Made by a program: the position numbers and the translations under genes. Shown in pieces: positions 21,438 to 31,022 of a stretch of 64,000 nucleotides of DNA. Under the pieces are notes generated by a model. It was not told the DNA's origin and did not search any database. It saw only the letters and a list, made by a program, of their open reading frames with translations. The stretch is from contig MU657185.1 of the NCBI GenBank assembly GCA_026770575.1, forward strand, positions 367,260 to 431,259. Reading direction: 5' to 3'. The stretch is from Pelagophyceae sp. CCMP2097. Its lineage: Eukaryota; Sar; Pelagophyceae. Numbering within the stretch: the first letter of the stretch is position 1; each line of letters opens with the position of its first letter.

Positions 21438-21805
21438 CTTTGGGCAGTCGTCGGGAAAGATCTTGGAGGGTCTGTCGTGCCGCGTGCGAGGTCGTCACTT
21501 GATCCCACCGGGACCCTCCCGAGCCGGTGAGGATGCTGTGCATTGGCGTGTCCTGGGGTGGACCTTGAGGAGTCTGTCGTCTCGAGGAGACTGGGTCCCC
21601 GCAATCCCGCGATCCCGCGATCTCGACACCGTCCAAATTCGGACACGACCCTCGTCGAAATGAATCCCAGAAGATTTGTTGACGTCCAGAGAAGTTGTTG
21701 ACGTCTTCCTAGTGGCAACGCGGACTCGGAGCCGAGCTCTCGATCGAGATCTCGCGAGCTCGGATGGCCTGAGCGGCGCGCGCGCGCGACCGCCCCGTCG
21801 GTGGG
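21438..21805. other. Intergenic region
   Basis: Lower GC than the genes. It contains two near-identical short strings around 21664-21705 (GAAGATTTGTTGACGTC and GAAGTTGTTGACGTC). I see no exon; it should hold the promoter of the IQ/WW gene. Confidence 0.35.
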
Positions 21806-24800
21806 ATGCTGTACGGCGGCCACCTGAGCGGCGAGCTGCGGCCGCTGACGTCGTCGCAGAGCCGCGTCTCCTTCGCCGCCGACGCCGGCGCCGCGCCCGC
21901 GCCCCACGCGCGGCGGCCGGCGACGACGCGCGCGACGCTGCCCGGCGCGCTGCCGCTCGTGCGCATGCCGGCGGTGACGTCCAAGGCGGCGCTCGAGTTC
22001 TCGCTCGCGGCGTCGGGCATATCGACGCGCGACGCCGCCGACCACCTGCGCAGGCAGGCGGCGCAGCAGGCAACGCTGCTCTCGAAGAAGTACGGCCTCT
22101 CGCCGGCGGCAGCGGCGGAGATGGGCCTCGACCCCGCGCCCGAAGCGAAGGGCCTGCGGCGGACGGCGTCGTTGCCGGGCATGGACGACGCCGACGGCGG
22201 CGCGGCGGCGGCCGAGACCAACGTCTTCGAGGAGCGCATGCGCGCGCAGCTGGCGCGGCTGCCGCCCGTGCGGCGGCCGGGCGCCAACCCGACGCTGCGC
22301 GGTCACGCGCGGTCGCGCGGCCGACGGCAGAAGCAGGGCAAGGCGCGGCTAAGGGACGTTTCCGACGTCGACGCGCTTCGCCTCGAGCTCGCGCGCGCAG
22401 AGGCCAAGGTCCGTGCCTCCCTCGCCGCCCTGCCCGACGATTGACCCTCTGACGCCACAGACGTTGCAATTCGCGGCAGCGGTGCGGGGCGACCTCGGCT
22501 CCGCGGCGCGGCTCGTGGGCCCGCAGGCGAGCGCGAGCCGCGCGGCTGCGGCGACGTACATGCAGACGATGGGCCTCGACCTGCTGCAGCGCACGATCGC
22601 GCGCATGGTCTCGAGCCGCGTCAGGGCGGCGCTAGCCCACTGGCGCGCCACCGTCGCGGCTGCGCTCGCGGCCGAGGCGGCGGCGCTGAGCCTCCGGCGG
22701 CACGCGGCGCTGGCGATCTGGCACCGCCTCGACGCGGCCCTTCGGAGGCTCGTTTTCGCGAACTTTGCGCGGTGGCGCGTCGAGGCCAACGCGGCGTCGT
22801 CGGGCGCCGCGCGCGACGCCATGGCCCTCGCCGCGGTGACCATGGAGCGCGCCGCGCGCGGCCACGCGGCGCGCAACGAGCGCCGCCGGCGCGCGGCGGC
22901 GGCGGCATTGAGTCGCCGGCGCGCCGCGGCCACCGCGCTCCAAGTCGTCTCCCGCGGCGCCGCGGCGGCGAGGCGCTTCAAGAGGCTGCGCCTGGCGCAG
23001 CAGCAAAGCACCGCGGCGACGCGCATCCAGGCGACGGCGCGCGCGCGAGCGTCGCGGCGCGGCGCGACGACTGAGCGCGCGCGGCGGTCCGAGACGGCGT
23101 CGGCGATATCGCTGCAGCGCGTCGCCCGCGGCCGCCGCGGCCGCGCGTCCGCGCGGGGCGTGCGCTTGGAAAAGCGCCGGCGCCGCGCCGCGTCGATGAT
23201 CCAAAACGCGGTGCGCGGCCGCCGCGCGCACCGGCGCACACTCGTGCTCCGCCGCTACAAGCTCGAGCGCGACGCGGCCACGCTCGTCCAGAAGTACGCG
23301 CGCGGCGGCGCCGCGCGCGACGCCGTCGAGCTTCTCGAAATCGCGCGCGCGAAGCAGCGCGCCAGCGAAGGCGCCGCGGCGCTGCGGCTCCAGAAACGCG
23401 CCCGCGGCTTGCTCGCGCGCCGCGTCCACGGCAGGCTGCTGCGCGCGTTCCACGCGAAGCGCGCTGCCGAGGCGCGCGGGGCCACGGGTCCGCAGCGCGC
23501 CGCGCGCGGCCGCCTCGCGCGAATGCGCGTGCGCGGCCTGCGTTTGGCGCGCGACGCTCGCCTCGTCGAGGCCGCGCGCCTCGTCGTCGAGATGTGGGCC
23601 GACGACGAAGGTCGCTTCTCGTACTACGACGAGGGCGCGCGCACCGTCGCCTGGGAGCCGCCACCGACGGGCTACGTGCGGCGCGACGGCATGCTCGTCC
23701 TTGGCGACGGCCGCGTCGCTGACGACCCTTTGAACGTCCTCGGCGACGCCGAACGAGCGCAGTCCGCCGCCGACGCCGCCGCGGAGCAGCTCTTCGGCAT
23801 CCTCGCCGCGCGCGTCCAGCAGCCCCTCGCCGACGTCCAGGACTTTTTGCGCCAAAGGCTCCTCCTCGACGACGGCGACGTCCGCGCCGTGCGAGACGAC
23901 CGCTTCGACGCCATGTGCGTCGCCGTCGCCGACATCGCAGACGGCCTCCACGGCGCCGGCCGCCTCGGCAAGCCGGGCGCGCGGCCGCGAGCCATCGAGG
24001 CCGACGGCGGATACTCGCTTCGAGACGCCAGCCACGAATTCGCGCTCGGCTCGGCGGGCGGCGGCGCGCTCGAGGGCGGGTACGACTCTGGCGGATGGGA
24101 CGAGCAGGGCACCGTCACCACGGCCGCCGCGGGCCAGTGGGAGGAGTTTGCCGACGAGGTGGGCAGCCCGTACTATTACAACCACCAGACCGGAGAGTCC
24201 ACGTACGACGCACCGCCGCAAGGTGCGTCGCTGCCTCGGCTGGGATCCTCGTCGGGCTGATGCCGATGGTAGGCGCGTCCGGCGCCGAGGAGCCGGCGGC
24301 TTGGACACAGCATCAGGACGACGCCGGCGAGCAGCGACCCGCGTCCGCGACGTGCAGAAGCCGCGGAGAGACCGGATGCGGCCCCGAATGCGGTCCCGGA
24401 GACGGTCCCGGAGGGGCTCAAGGACAGTCCATCGACGGTCCAAGAGGCGGTTCTCGAGGCGGTCCCGGAGACTTTCGAGGGCCCCTTTCGAGGGATTGAA
24501 AAGGGGGCGTCCACCTCACCCCCACGTCGCGCTCGCCTCGAAAAGGGACCGGGTCGGACTTTGTGGACCCGGGGGCTGGAGAAAGCACCGCAGAGGACGC
24601 TGCAAGGGTCCCGGAGACGTTTGCAGCAGCCGTCGACGGTTCGTTTGCAGCAGCCGTCGACCCTTCAGAGACGGTCCCGGAGACGGGCCCGGAGACGGTC
24701 CCAGAGACGGGCCCGAAAGCGGGGCCCGGAGGCGGGCCCGGAGGCGGTCCGTCTCCGGGCCCAGAGGCTACCCCAGAGATGGTCCCTTTCGACGGTCCCT

Positions 24801-25477
24801 TTCGACGGCCCAGTGCCTTTCGACGGCCCTGTTCGACGGAGGTCCCTTTGCCAGTCCAAGAGGCGCCCCCCGGCGACGGCCGCGGCCGCGGGGGGGGGCG
24901 CGAGCGGCAGTCCCGGAGATGCCACGTCGTGGTGGGGTCGCGGAAGCGGCCGCTTGGGGGGGCTGCCTCAAGCGGTGTTCTTGAGGTCTCGAGGACCGTC
25001 GAGAGGTCTTCGAGAGGCCGTCGAGAGGTCTTCGAGAGGCCTCACTCACGATTGCCCTGAAGACGGTCTCGAGACGGTCCGAAAAGACTGACCCAAGACT
25101 GCCTCGAGACGGTCCTAAAGGCGGTTCTCTATAGGTGGGTCCTAAAGGCGGTTCTCTATAGGTGGTACTGGTACAACGCCGCGAGTGGCGCCGCGCAGTA
25201 CGAGACGCCCGCCGAGATGGAATACGCCGGCCAGTACGACGCGAGCCAGTACGGCGACGAGACGCAGGGCGGCTACGAGACGCAAGGCTACGAGACTCGA
25301 GGCTACGAGACGCAGGGCGACGAAACGCAGGGCGACGAAACGCAAGGCTACGACTACGCCGACGACGCGCCGGCGCCGCAGTTGGAGGCCGAGTGGGCGC
25401 AGTATCAGGACGAGGACGGAAATTGGTACAACCACAACCGAAGCACGGGCGAGTCGTCGTACGACGACGTCGGGTGA
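21806..25477 (+). CDS. IQ-motif and WW-domain protein
   Basis: Exon 1 (21806-22408) and exon 2 (22461-24223) join cleanly across a 52-nt intron (GTCCGT..CACAG), giving EAKTLQFAAAVRG. Exon 2 carries at least six IQ-type calmodulin-binding motifs (for example RIQATARARASRR, SLQRVARGRRGRA, MIQNAVRGRRAHR, LVQKYARGGAARD, RLQKRARGLLARR). It then has two WW-like domains (WADDEGRFSYYDEGARTVAWEPP split over a Trp pair, and WEEFADEVGSPYYYNHQTG). The final exon (about 25165-25477) begins WYWYNAASGAAQYETP, carries tandem YETQG/DETQG repeats, and ends in a further WW-like stretch (EWAQYQDEDGNWYNHN). Exon 2 ends at a GTGCGT donor, but the phase to the last exon is off by one for the nearest acceptor, so the 3' join is unresolved. 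WW plus IQ suggests a calmodulin-responsive scaffold, as in ciliary or cytoskeletal proteins; not proven. Confidence 0.7.
24224..25164 (+). repeat. Long low-complexity intron of the IQ/WW gene
   Basis: About 940 bp, ten times longer than other introns here. It is packed with degenerate GAGACGGTCCCG-type 12-mers (24400-24480 and 24660-24780), CTTTCGACGGTCC-type strings (24780-24850) and GAGAGGTCTTCGAGAG strings (24990-25050). Its 3' end contains a 27-bp block (CCTAAAGGCGGTTCTCTATAGGTGG plus two bases) twice in tandem at about 25109-25164, so the CTATAG|GTGG acceptor is duplicated. Confidence 0.6.
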
Positions 25478-25822
25478 ACGCCAAGGGCATAAATGTAATG
25501 TGTGTGCGTCTATCGCCGACGCGCCTCAAAGGGAGTGCGAGGGAGGGCTCTTCTGCAGATATCACGCCCGACGGACCCCGGAGGCGGGCGCGGCGGCGGA
25601 ATCCCGCAGGCGCGCCACTGTTTCATTGTCTGTGACACGGTCGAATCCTGCATAGAAGGAAACAGGGTCTTTTGGAGGCGAGCTCCTGCCATCGGCCAGG
25701 GCGCGTTCGATCCGTGGATCAAGAACATTGCAATAGTTTGACCTCGCACACCTTAGATTAGACCTCGTACTTTTGACACAAACCGCCCCTCTTGGATCAA
25801 GTCGCCGTCCAAATCGTTGTCT
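25478..25822. other. Convergent 3' intergenic region
   Basis: Lies between the stop of the IQ/WW gene and the last frame of the minus-strand coiled-coil gene. Composition approaches 50% GC; no exon recognised. Confidence 0.35.
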
Positions 25823-27195
25823 TCAGACTCGAGGGCGGGGAGTGACTGGCGCGGCGAGCCAAGTGCAGCCGGGGGGCTGTATAAGAGCGACTGCTCGTAT
25901 AGTTACAACCTGCGTCAACGGTGGTTGTATTGCATCAGCGCCGTCACTTTCATGTGCATGTGTGCATCTCGGAGATTCGGCGTTCCGTGCTTCTGCCTCG
26001 AGAACCGTTTCTCTCAAGCAAGCCAGCCAGGCGGCTAGACTTGGCAGTCGGAGGCGGTCAAAGGGCGTGTCTTCGCGGAGAAGCGCGAGCTGCTCGGCGT
26101 TGGGTATGCCACCGAGGCATTCGTCCGTGTCGAGGTGGCTCGACCAGGCCGCGAGCGGCACATCTTGCGCGCTTAGCTCTTCGGGCTCGGCCGCGGGCCA
26201 GTAGAGGAAGGCTCGTTGTTCGCCACCATCGGGCCGGCGCAGCACGGGAACGATGACGGTCGCCTCGGGCGCGCATCTTGCGGCGACCGAGCTCAGGAAG
26301 CCCGGTATGTGCTTGTACGCCTTTGTTCGGCGTTAAAGAGTCGATGCTCGATTGAGATGTGGGCATGGTTGACGCGCCACGATTCGCGAGGGTCTCACCT
26401 CCAGCATGTATACGGCGGGGAAGCGGTAGTAGTCGAGGACGATTTCGTCAATGAGCACATCTTCAGCGTTGAGCTCTTTAAAGAAATTCTTGCCGCCGCG
26501 CCTAGGGTGTGGGTGAACCTTTACCCCGAGAACTGGCGGACTCACGATGAGAATTGGTGGCAGTAATGGCTGCGGCGTGTTTCGAGGTCCGTTGGAGCTT
26601 GGCTACCTGCAAATCGGTAACGTCAACCATACCGAGGACCAGGATGTTGCGCTTCTGCGAAGCTTCCGTCTTGAGCCGCTTCTGGCCCATCTTGGTGGCA
26701 CTGGTGCTATTGGCCGAGTCGCGGGGAGGTGCATCCTCGGCAGCGACGTTGAGCTTGATCCGCTCGTCGGGTGGCGGCGCCGCTGCCCGCATGCGCGCCT
26801 TTTCGTCGTCCAACTCGGCGGTCCCGCTCGACGGCCGCGCGCTTCTCCTCGAGCGTGGCTTCTCCGCGCGCGAGCTTCTCGTCGACTTGTCGCATCAAGG
26901 CCACGCGGTCGTCTTGGAGCGCCTCCCGGTCCTTTGCGAGCAGGGCCTGCGACGGAATCTTGTCTAAAAAGGACATGGCCGAGCTCGGGCTCAGGGATGA
27001 TGTGCACGTCGGGTTGCACCTTGGGAAGATGGGAGCCGCCCGTCTTCGGCTTCACTGAAAGACACCGGTTCGGACCATCTCGGCATCAAAGGCCCGCTCG
27101 AGGGCGCAGAGCGCAGAGGCGTGCGCCGCGTGAGTGCGCCGGACGGTTGCGAGGGCGCCGAGCGCGGCGGTGAAAGCGGTCGCGGGGGCCGCCAT
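25823..27195 (-). CDS. Multi-exon coiled-coil protein of unknown family
   Basis: Proposed start 27195 (MAAPATAFTAALGALATVRR). An intron with donor GTGTCT ending TTTTTAG joins this to DKIPSQALLAKDREALQDDR and a coiled-coil (RQVDEKLARGEATLEEKRAAVERD). The coil continues in another frame (LDDEKARMRAAAPPPDERIKLNV), so there is an apparent frameshift near 26820. Downstream exons are clearer: 26399-26501 (KNFFKELNAEDVLIDEIVLD, then YYRFPAVYMLE), intron 26321-26398 (GTGAGA..CAAAG), then AYKHIPGFLSSVAARCAPEA and DVPLAAWSSHLDTDECLGGI to the stop at 25823. 'DERIKLNV' resembles the first strand of KCTD-type BTB domains, but the domain does not continue. Two adjacent genes instead of one is a real alternative. 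Confidence 0.45.
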
Positions 27196-27372
27196 CCTCC
27201 TCCGAGCGGTCGAGCTTCGATACAATTGTATCGCGGAACTGTTTGAGATTCGTTCGGAATTTTGGAGAGGGCTCCCCAAACTTTTAAAACGCAATCTCAC
27301 CGGCTCTTTCGGCCGTTGGGTCAAGCTACGTCTCCTTGAAGTCTCTTCGCCGTACCCCACACTTCCCGCACG
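27196..27372. promoter_or_regulatory. Short divergent promoter region before plastid ACP
   Basis: 177 bp separates the plus-strand ACP start (27373) from the proposed minus-strand start (27195). It contains an AT-richer block (27215-27290). Divergent transcription from a shared region is the simplest reading; no defined motif is visible. Confidence 0.4.
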
Positions 27373-27920
27373 ATGAAGTTTGCCGCTGTCTTCCTCATGG
27401 CCGTGTCGGCGTCGGCGTTCGCGCCGGTGGTCCGCACGCGGCCCATGGTCGCGCCGCTCTTCGCGGTGGACGTGGAGCAGAAGCTCAAGGAGATTGTCGC
27501 TGAGCAGCTCGGCGTCGAGCAGTCCAAGGTCACCATGGACGCCTCGTTCGCGTCCGACCTCGGCGCCGACTCGCTCGACGTCGTCGAGATGGTCATGAAG
27601 ATCGAGGAGGAGTTCGGCGTCGAGCTCCCGGACGTACTAACAAGCCGCGTCCGCAAGACCCCCCGCGCCTTGCCTGCATTGGAGAGGCCGCAAAGGCGCG
27701 CAATCGAGAGGCGATATTTTCCACGGCGCCCGCGGCCGGGGGGCGTCCCGACGCGCCGAAAATGCCCTCCGCGCGGCGGGGCGCCGACCGCGGGTCAAGA
27801 TTTTTAGTTGAACTACGGCCGCGCGCGGCTTTTGCGCACCCGCCGCTGCCGTAGGAGCGCGCCGAGGAGGTGCAGAACCTCAAGGACGCCATCCGCGTCG
27901 TCAAGGAGCTCATGGCTTAG
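27373..27920 (+). CDS. Plastid-targeted acyl carrier protein
   Basis: Exons 27373-27633 and 27855-27920 join across a 221-nt intron (GTACTA..CCGTAG), giving 108 residues; the join reads [20 protein letters not shown]. The phosphopantetheine site is intact: [14 protein letters not shown], with Ser 5' of LDVVE as in all type-II ACPs. The leader [18 protein letters not shown] is a signal peptide ending in ASAFAP, the cleavage motif used for plastids bounded by four membranes in heterokont algae. The mature protein (about 80 residues) carries the growing acyl chain for plastid fatty-acid synthesis. This is the clearest lineage marker in the window. Confidence 0.92.
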
Positions 27921-28332
27921 ACCGGAGGCGCCGCCCGCCCTCGACGCTCGACGCCGATGTCACACACGTGCAGGCCAAATGTCAAATGACCCGAGAAACA
28001 CCTAACGGACTTCTCCGGGACGCGCGGAGGCCTGCGAACCGGTTCGGCCCGTCACCGGGTGGGGTGGGAGGTCTGTCGCCAAAGCCGTCCAAAGTACTAG
28101 TCGACTTGCATTTTCGAATTTTGACTTTTCGTTCTGTGAGAATCCGAAAGAGTGAAACCCGATGCCAAGGCGCGCGCTAGCGGCTGGCGACGTCAGCGGA
28201 CCCGTCGGCAGCGCCCGGGAGCGAGGCGTGCCGACTCTCTTTCGTACCAGCTCCTTGGAGCACGGGCTTGTTGACATATACCAGCTGACCCCGTGCAGCA
28301 CAGCGGGGACGTCAAAGCCGGCACCTTCTACG
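27921..28332. other. Intergenic region
   Basis: Spacer between the ACP stop and the preferred start of the carboxypeptidase-like gene. Composition is AT-richer around 28080-28150. The open frame of the next gene extends back to 28162, but that part lacks conserved sequence. Confidence 0.4.
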
Positions 28333-30855
28333 ATGCTCGGTGGCGCCGAGGTGCCGCGCGGGCGCGCGACGACGGCTTCGCCGACGTCGGTCGTCGACGT
28401 CGCCGGCCCGCACTCCGTCTTTTGCCGGAGCGACGCTCGGACGTGCCTTTACGAAGAGTTGCACGGCGGCGGCGCGTTTCGGCGCGGCGACTCGCCGCGG
28501 GGCCCCGGTGCGGCCTCTGACGACGGCTTGCTGGCGTTTTCGTCGGACTTTGAGTCGGGCAACCTCCACGCGGCCGTGCGCACGAGCGGCCGCGCGTACG
28601 ACCTCGTCGTCTCCGACGACACGAACACGCGCGGCCACACGCAGTGGTTCTACTTTGGCGTCCTGGCGCGCGGGGCTGGCACATTCCGCCTCTCCATCGT
28701 CAATCTTCAGGCGCGGCGGTCGCTCTTCGACGCGGGCGCGCGGCCCGTGCTGTGGTCGACGGCGGCGCACCGCGAGACGGGCGCCGGCTGGGAACCGTGC
28801 GGCGCAGACGTGCGCTACGGCGCCGCGGCGCCGCGCAGGAACGCGGCGGCGCCGTACCACGCGCTTTCGTTTGTCGTCAAGCTCGCCGCGGGCGACGAGT
28901 GCTTCGTTGCCGCCGCCGTGCCGTACACGGCGGCGCAGCTCCGCGGCGACGTGTCGCACCTCGCGCGCGCGCGGCCCGTCGCATTCCGCGTCGGCGAGCT
29001 CTGCCGCAGCCTCGAGGACCGGCCCGTGCGCCTCGTCCGCGTCACGGGCGCGCAAAAGGGCGTGCGCCGCAGGCCGGCTGCCGCCTCGGCCAAGCCGGCA
29101 GTCGTCTTCGCAGCGCGCGCGCAGCCGGGCGCGGCGCACGCGTCGTGGGCCATGCGTGGCCTCCTCGCCTGGCTCGCGTCATCTGCGGCGCACACGCTCC
29201 TCGCTGAGTACGACGTCGTCGTGGCGCCGCTGCTAAACCCAGACGGCGTCGCCGCGGGCAACGCGCGCACGAGCGTCGCGGGCGTCGACCTCGACCGGCG
29301 CTGGGCGCGGCCGCGGCGAGACCTCGAGCCGGAGGTCTTCCACCTCAAGCGGCTCCTCCGCAGGCTCCAGGGCGCCGGCCGCCTCGCGCTCTTCGTCGAC
29401 GTCCGCGGCCGCGCCCGCCGCGGCGCGCGCACCGTCGGCTGCCGCCGCGCCGCGCCCGGTGCCGCGGGCCCCGACGTGCCGCGCTTTCTCGAGGACGCCT
29501 GCTCCTTCTTCGACGCCGGCGCGTGCCGCAGCGGCGCCGCTGCGGACGTGTCGGCGCACGCCACCGTCACCACCGAGCTCGGCGCGCCCGCGTTCACCCT
29601 GGAGTGCGCGCTCGAAGGGCCGTGGGCGACGCGGTGCACGGCGGGCGACCTCGAGTCGCTCGGCGCCGCGCTCGGAGCCGCAATCGCCGCCGTCGCGCAC
29701 CAGGGCCGCGGCACGCCCGACTGCTTCCGCCGCGCGTGCGCCGCCGCCGCGAACGAGCCGCCCGCCGCGGACGAGCCGCCCGCCGCGCCGGGGTCTTCGC
29801 CCGCGGCCGAGGTCGACGCCGCCGCCGATGCTGCCGACGTCGCTGACGCCGATGCTGCCGCCGCCGCCGCCGTCGCCGACGACACCGACGGCGACTCTGC
29901 GCCGAGCGACGCGAACCTTCCCGACGACGAGCTTTTCCTGCGCTGGGGCGAGGTCCTCTGCCGCCGCCGGCGCTCGTTTAACGCCAAGGATGACGACGAA
30001 GGGGACGACGTCCTGAAGGCAGACCACTTCTGCCACGTCGACGGCCCGGCGGGCGCCGACAGCCGCGCGGGGCCGGCGGCGCGCGCCGCGGTCCCGGCGC
30101 CCGACGCTCCGCAGGCGGCGTCGGCGCCCGACGCTCCGGTTGGAGAGGCGAAAACGCGGCCGCGGCGGCGGCCCGCAGAATGGGCGGCCCACTCGGCGCC
30201 GCCCGCCGCCGGCGCGGGCCCGAGACAACCGGGCGCGCTGCACAACCGCAAGGCGACGAACGCGCTGTCCTCCGCGCGGCGAGCCTTTGGCGTCGACGCG
30301 CCGACAGTCGGCGAGCACGAGTGGATCGCGGGCTACAGCAGCCTCGCCGCGCCGGCGCAGGCGCCGCCGCGTTCGGCGCACGCGCCGCCGCTAGTCATCG
30401 TGCGGCCCGAGCCGCTGCGAGCGTCGGCGTCGGCCGCCGCCGCGCCACTGCGGGGCTGCTTTGTGCTGACAGAGCAGGCCCCCATTGTCTCTGAAAGGGG
30501 GCTCGACGTCGCGCTGCCGGCCGCGCGGCGTGGCCGCGCGGCGGCCGTGGCGCTGCCGCGCGGCGCCGCCGTCCAGGCCGGTGCCGGGCCCGAGCGCTGG
30601 AGTGTCCTGCGAGGCGCGCTCAAGCCCGATGCACGCCTCCTCGTGCGCGGCTCCGCCGGCGGCGCGGCCGGCGCCGGCGCCGGTGCCCGCACCGGCCGGC
30701 CCGCGTCGGCGAACCCGCAGAGCTCGATGCCGCTCGTCGTCCTCGACAGGCACCGCCGGCCCAGGACCGCCGAGGCCGCCGACGCGCCGGAGCTCGAGCG
30801 ACACACCTCCTTTGTCCAAAAGTGGGCGTCGGCGCTCCCTAACGTGACCCCGTGA
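28333..30855 (+). CDS. Catalytically dead cytosolic carboxypeptidase (AGBL/Nna1, M14D) homologue
   Basis: Single frame; I choose Met 28333 over 28162 because family similarity begins soon after. The Nna1 N-domain is clear: FSSDFESGNLHAAV, then DDTNTRGHTQWFYFGV. The peptidase domain keeps its frame, with LLNPDGVAAGNARTSVAGVD and LDRRWARPRRDLEPEVFHLK. In active tubulin carboxypeptidases the zinc ligands sit in HPGE and in DLHGH. Here HPGE reads QPGA (29122-29133) and DLHGH reads DVRGR (29398-29412), so all three ligands (His, Glu, His) are replaced. The late Glu region FTLECALEG is retained. The C-terminal half (about 500-840) is a disordered Ala/Asp/Pro-rich tail. Active members remove glutamates from tubulin tails; this one probably binds without cutting. 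Confidence 0.85.
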   Translation: MLGGAEVPRGRATTASPTSVVDVAGPHSVFCRSDARTCLYEELHGGGAFRRGDSPRGPGAASDDGLLAFSSDFESGNLHAAVRTSGRAYDLVVSDDTNTRGHTQWFYFGVLARGAGTFRLSIVNLQARRSLFDAGARPVLWSTAAHRETGAGWEPCGADVRYGAAAPRRNAAAPYHALSFVVKLAAGDECFVAAAVPYTAAQLRGDVSHLARARPVAFRVGELCRSLEDRPVRLVRVTGAQKGVRRRPAAASAKPAVVFAARAQPGAAHASWAMRGLLAWLASSAAHTLLAEYDVVVAPLLNPDGVAAGNARTSVAGVDLDRRWARPRRDLEPEVFHLKRLLRRLQGAGRLALFVDVRGRARRGARTVGCRRAAPGAAGPDVPRFLEDACSFFDAGACRSGAAADVSAHATVTTELGAPAFTLECALEGPWATRCTAGDLESLGAALGAAIAAVAHQGRGTPDCFRRACAAAANEPPAADEPPAAPGSSPAAEVDAAADAADVADADAAAAAAVADDTDGDSAPSDANLPDDELFLRWGEVLCRRRRSFNAKDDDEGDDVLKADHFCHVDGPAGADSRAGPAARAAVPAPDAPQAASAPDAPVGEAKTRPRRRPAEWAAHSAPPAAGAGPRQPGALHNRKATNALSSARRAFGVDAPTVGEHEWIAGYSSLAAPAQAPPRSAHAPPLVIVRPEPLRASASAAAAPLRGCFVLTEQAPIVSERGLDVALPAARRGRAAAVALPRGAAVQAGAGPERWSVLRGALKPDARLLVRGSAGGAAGAGAGARTGRPASANPQSSMPLVVLDRHRRPRTAEAADAPELERHTSFVQKWASALPNVTP

Positions 30856-31022
30856 GACGGACAATCTCCAGCCGGAGAGCCTGACCGATGGTCCGCACCC
30901 AAGGGACCCACCCACTGTTTTTGTGAGCGCGCCTCCCCTCGGTCTTCCGTGGACCGGCGTGGTGAGACGTCGGTGAGACGGTTTCATGGTGGGAGGTGCG
31001 GCGTCTCCCGGCCAGGTCGTTT
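30856..31022. terminator. Convergent 3' region
   Basis: 167 bp between two stop codons of converging genes (30855 plus, 31023 minus); must contain both 3' ends. It holds a tandem GTGAGACGTCGGTGAGACG string near 30960-30980. No polyadenylation signal like AATAAA is seen. Confidence 0.4.

Noticed and set aside
22632..24443. 603-codon minus-strand open frame
   Set aside because: Antisense to the IQ/WW exon, where the IQ and WW motifs are on the plus strand.
24563..25060. Pro/Gly-rich frame with ETGP repeats
   Set aside because: Comes from the satellite inside the long intron; the repeat unit length makes several frames open. No start context or domain.
26216..26566. Plus-strand frame ending in a protein-like WVNLYPENWRTHDENWW
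   Set aside because: The minus strand here gives an exon ending exactly at a GTGAGA donor, in phase with the next exon, so I favour the minus strand.
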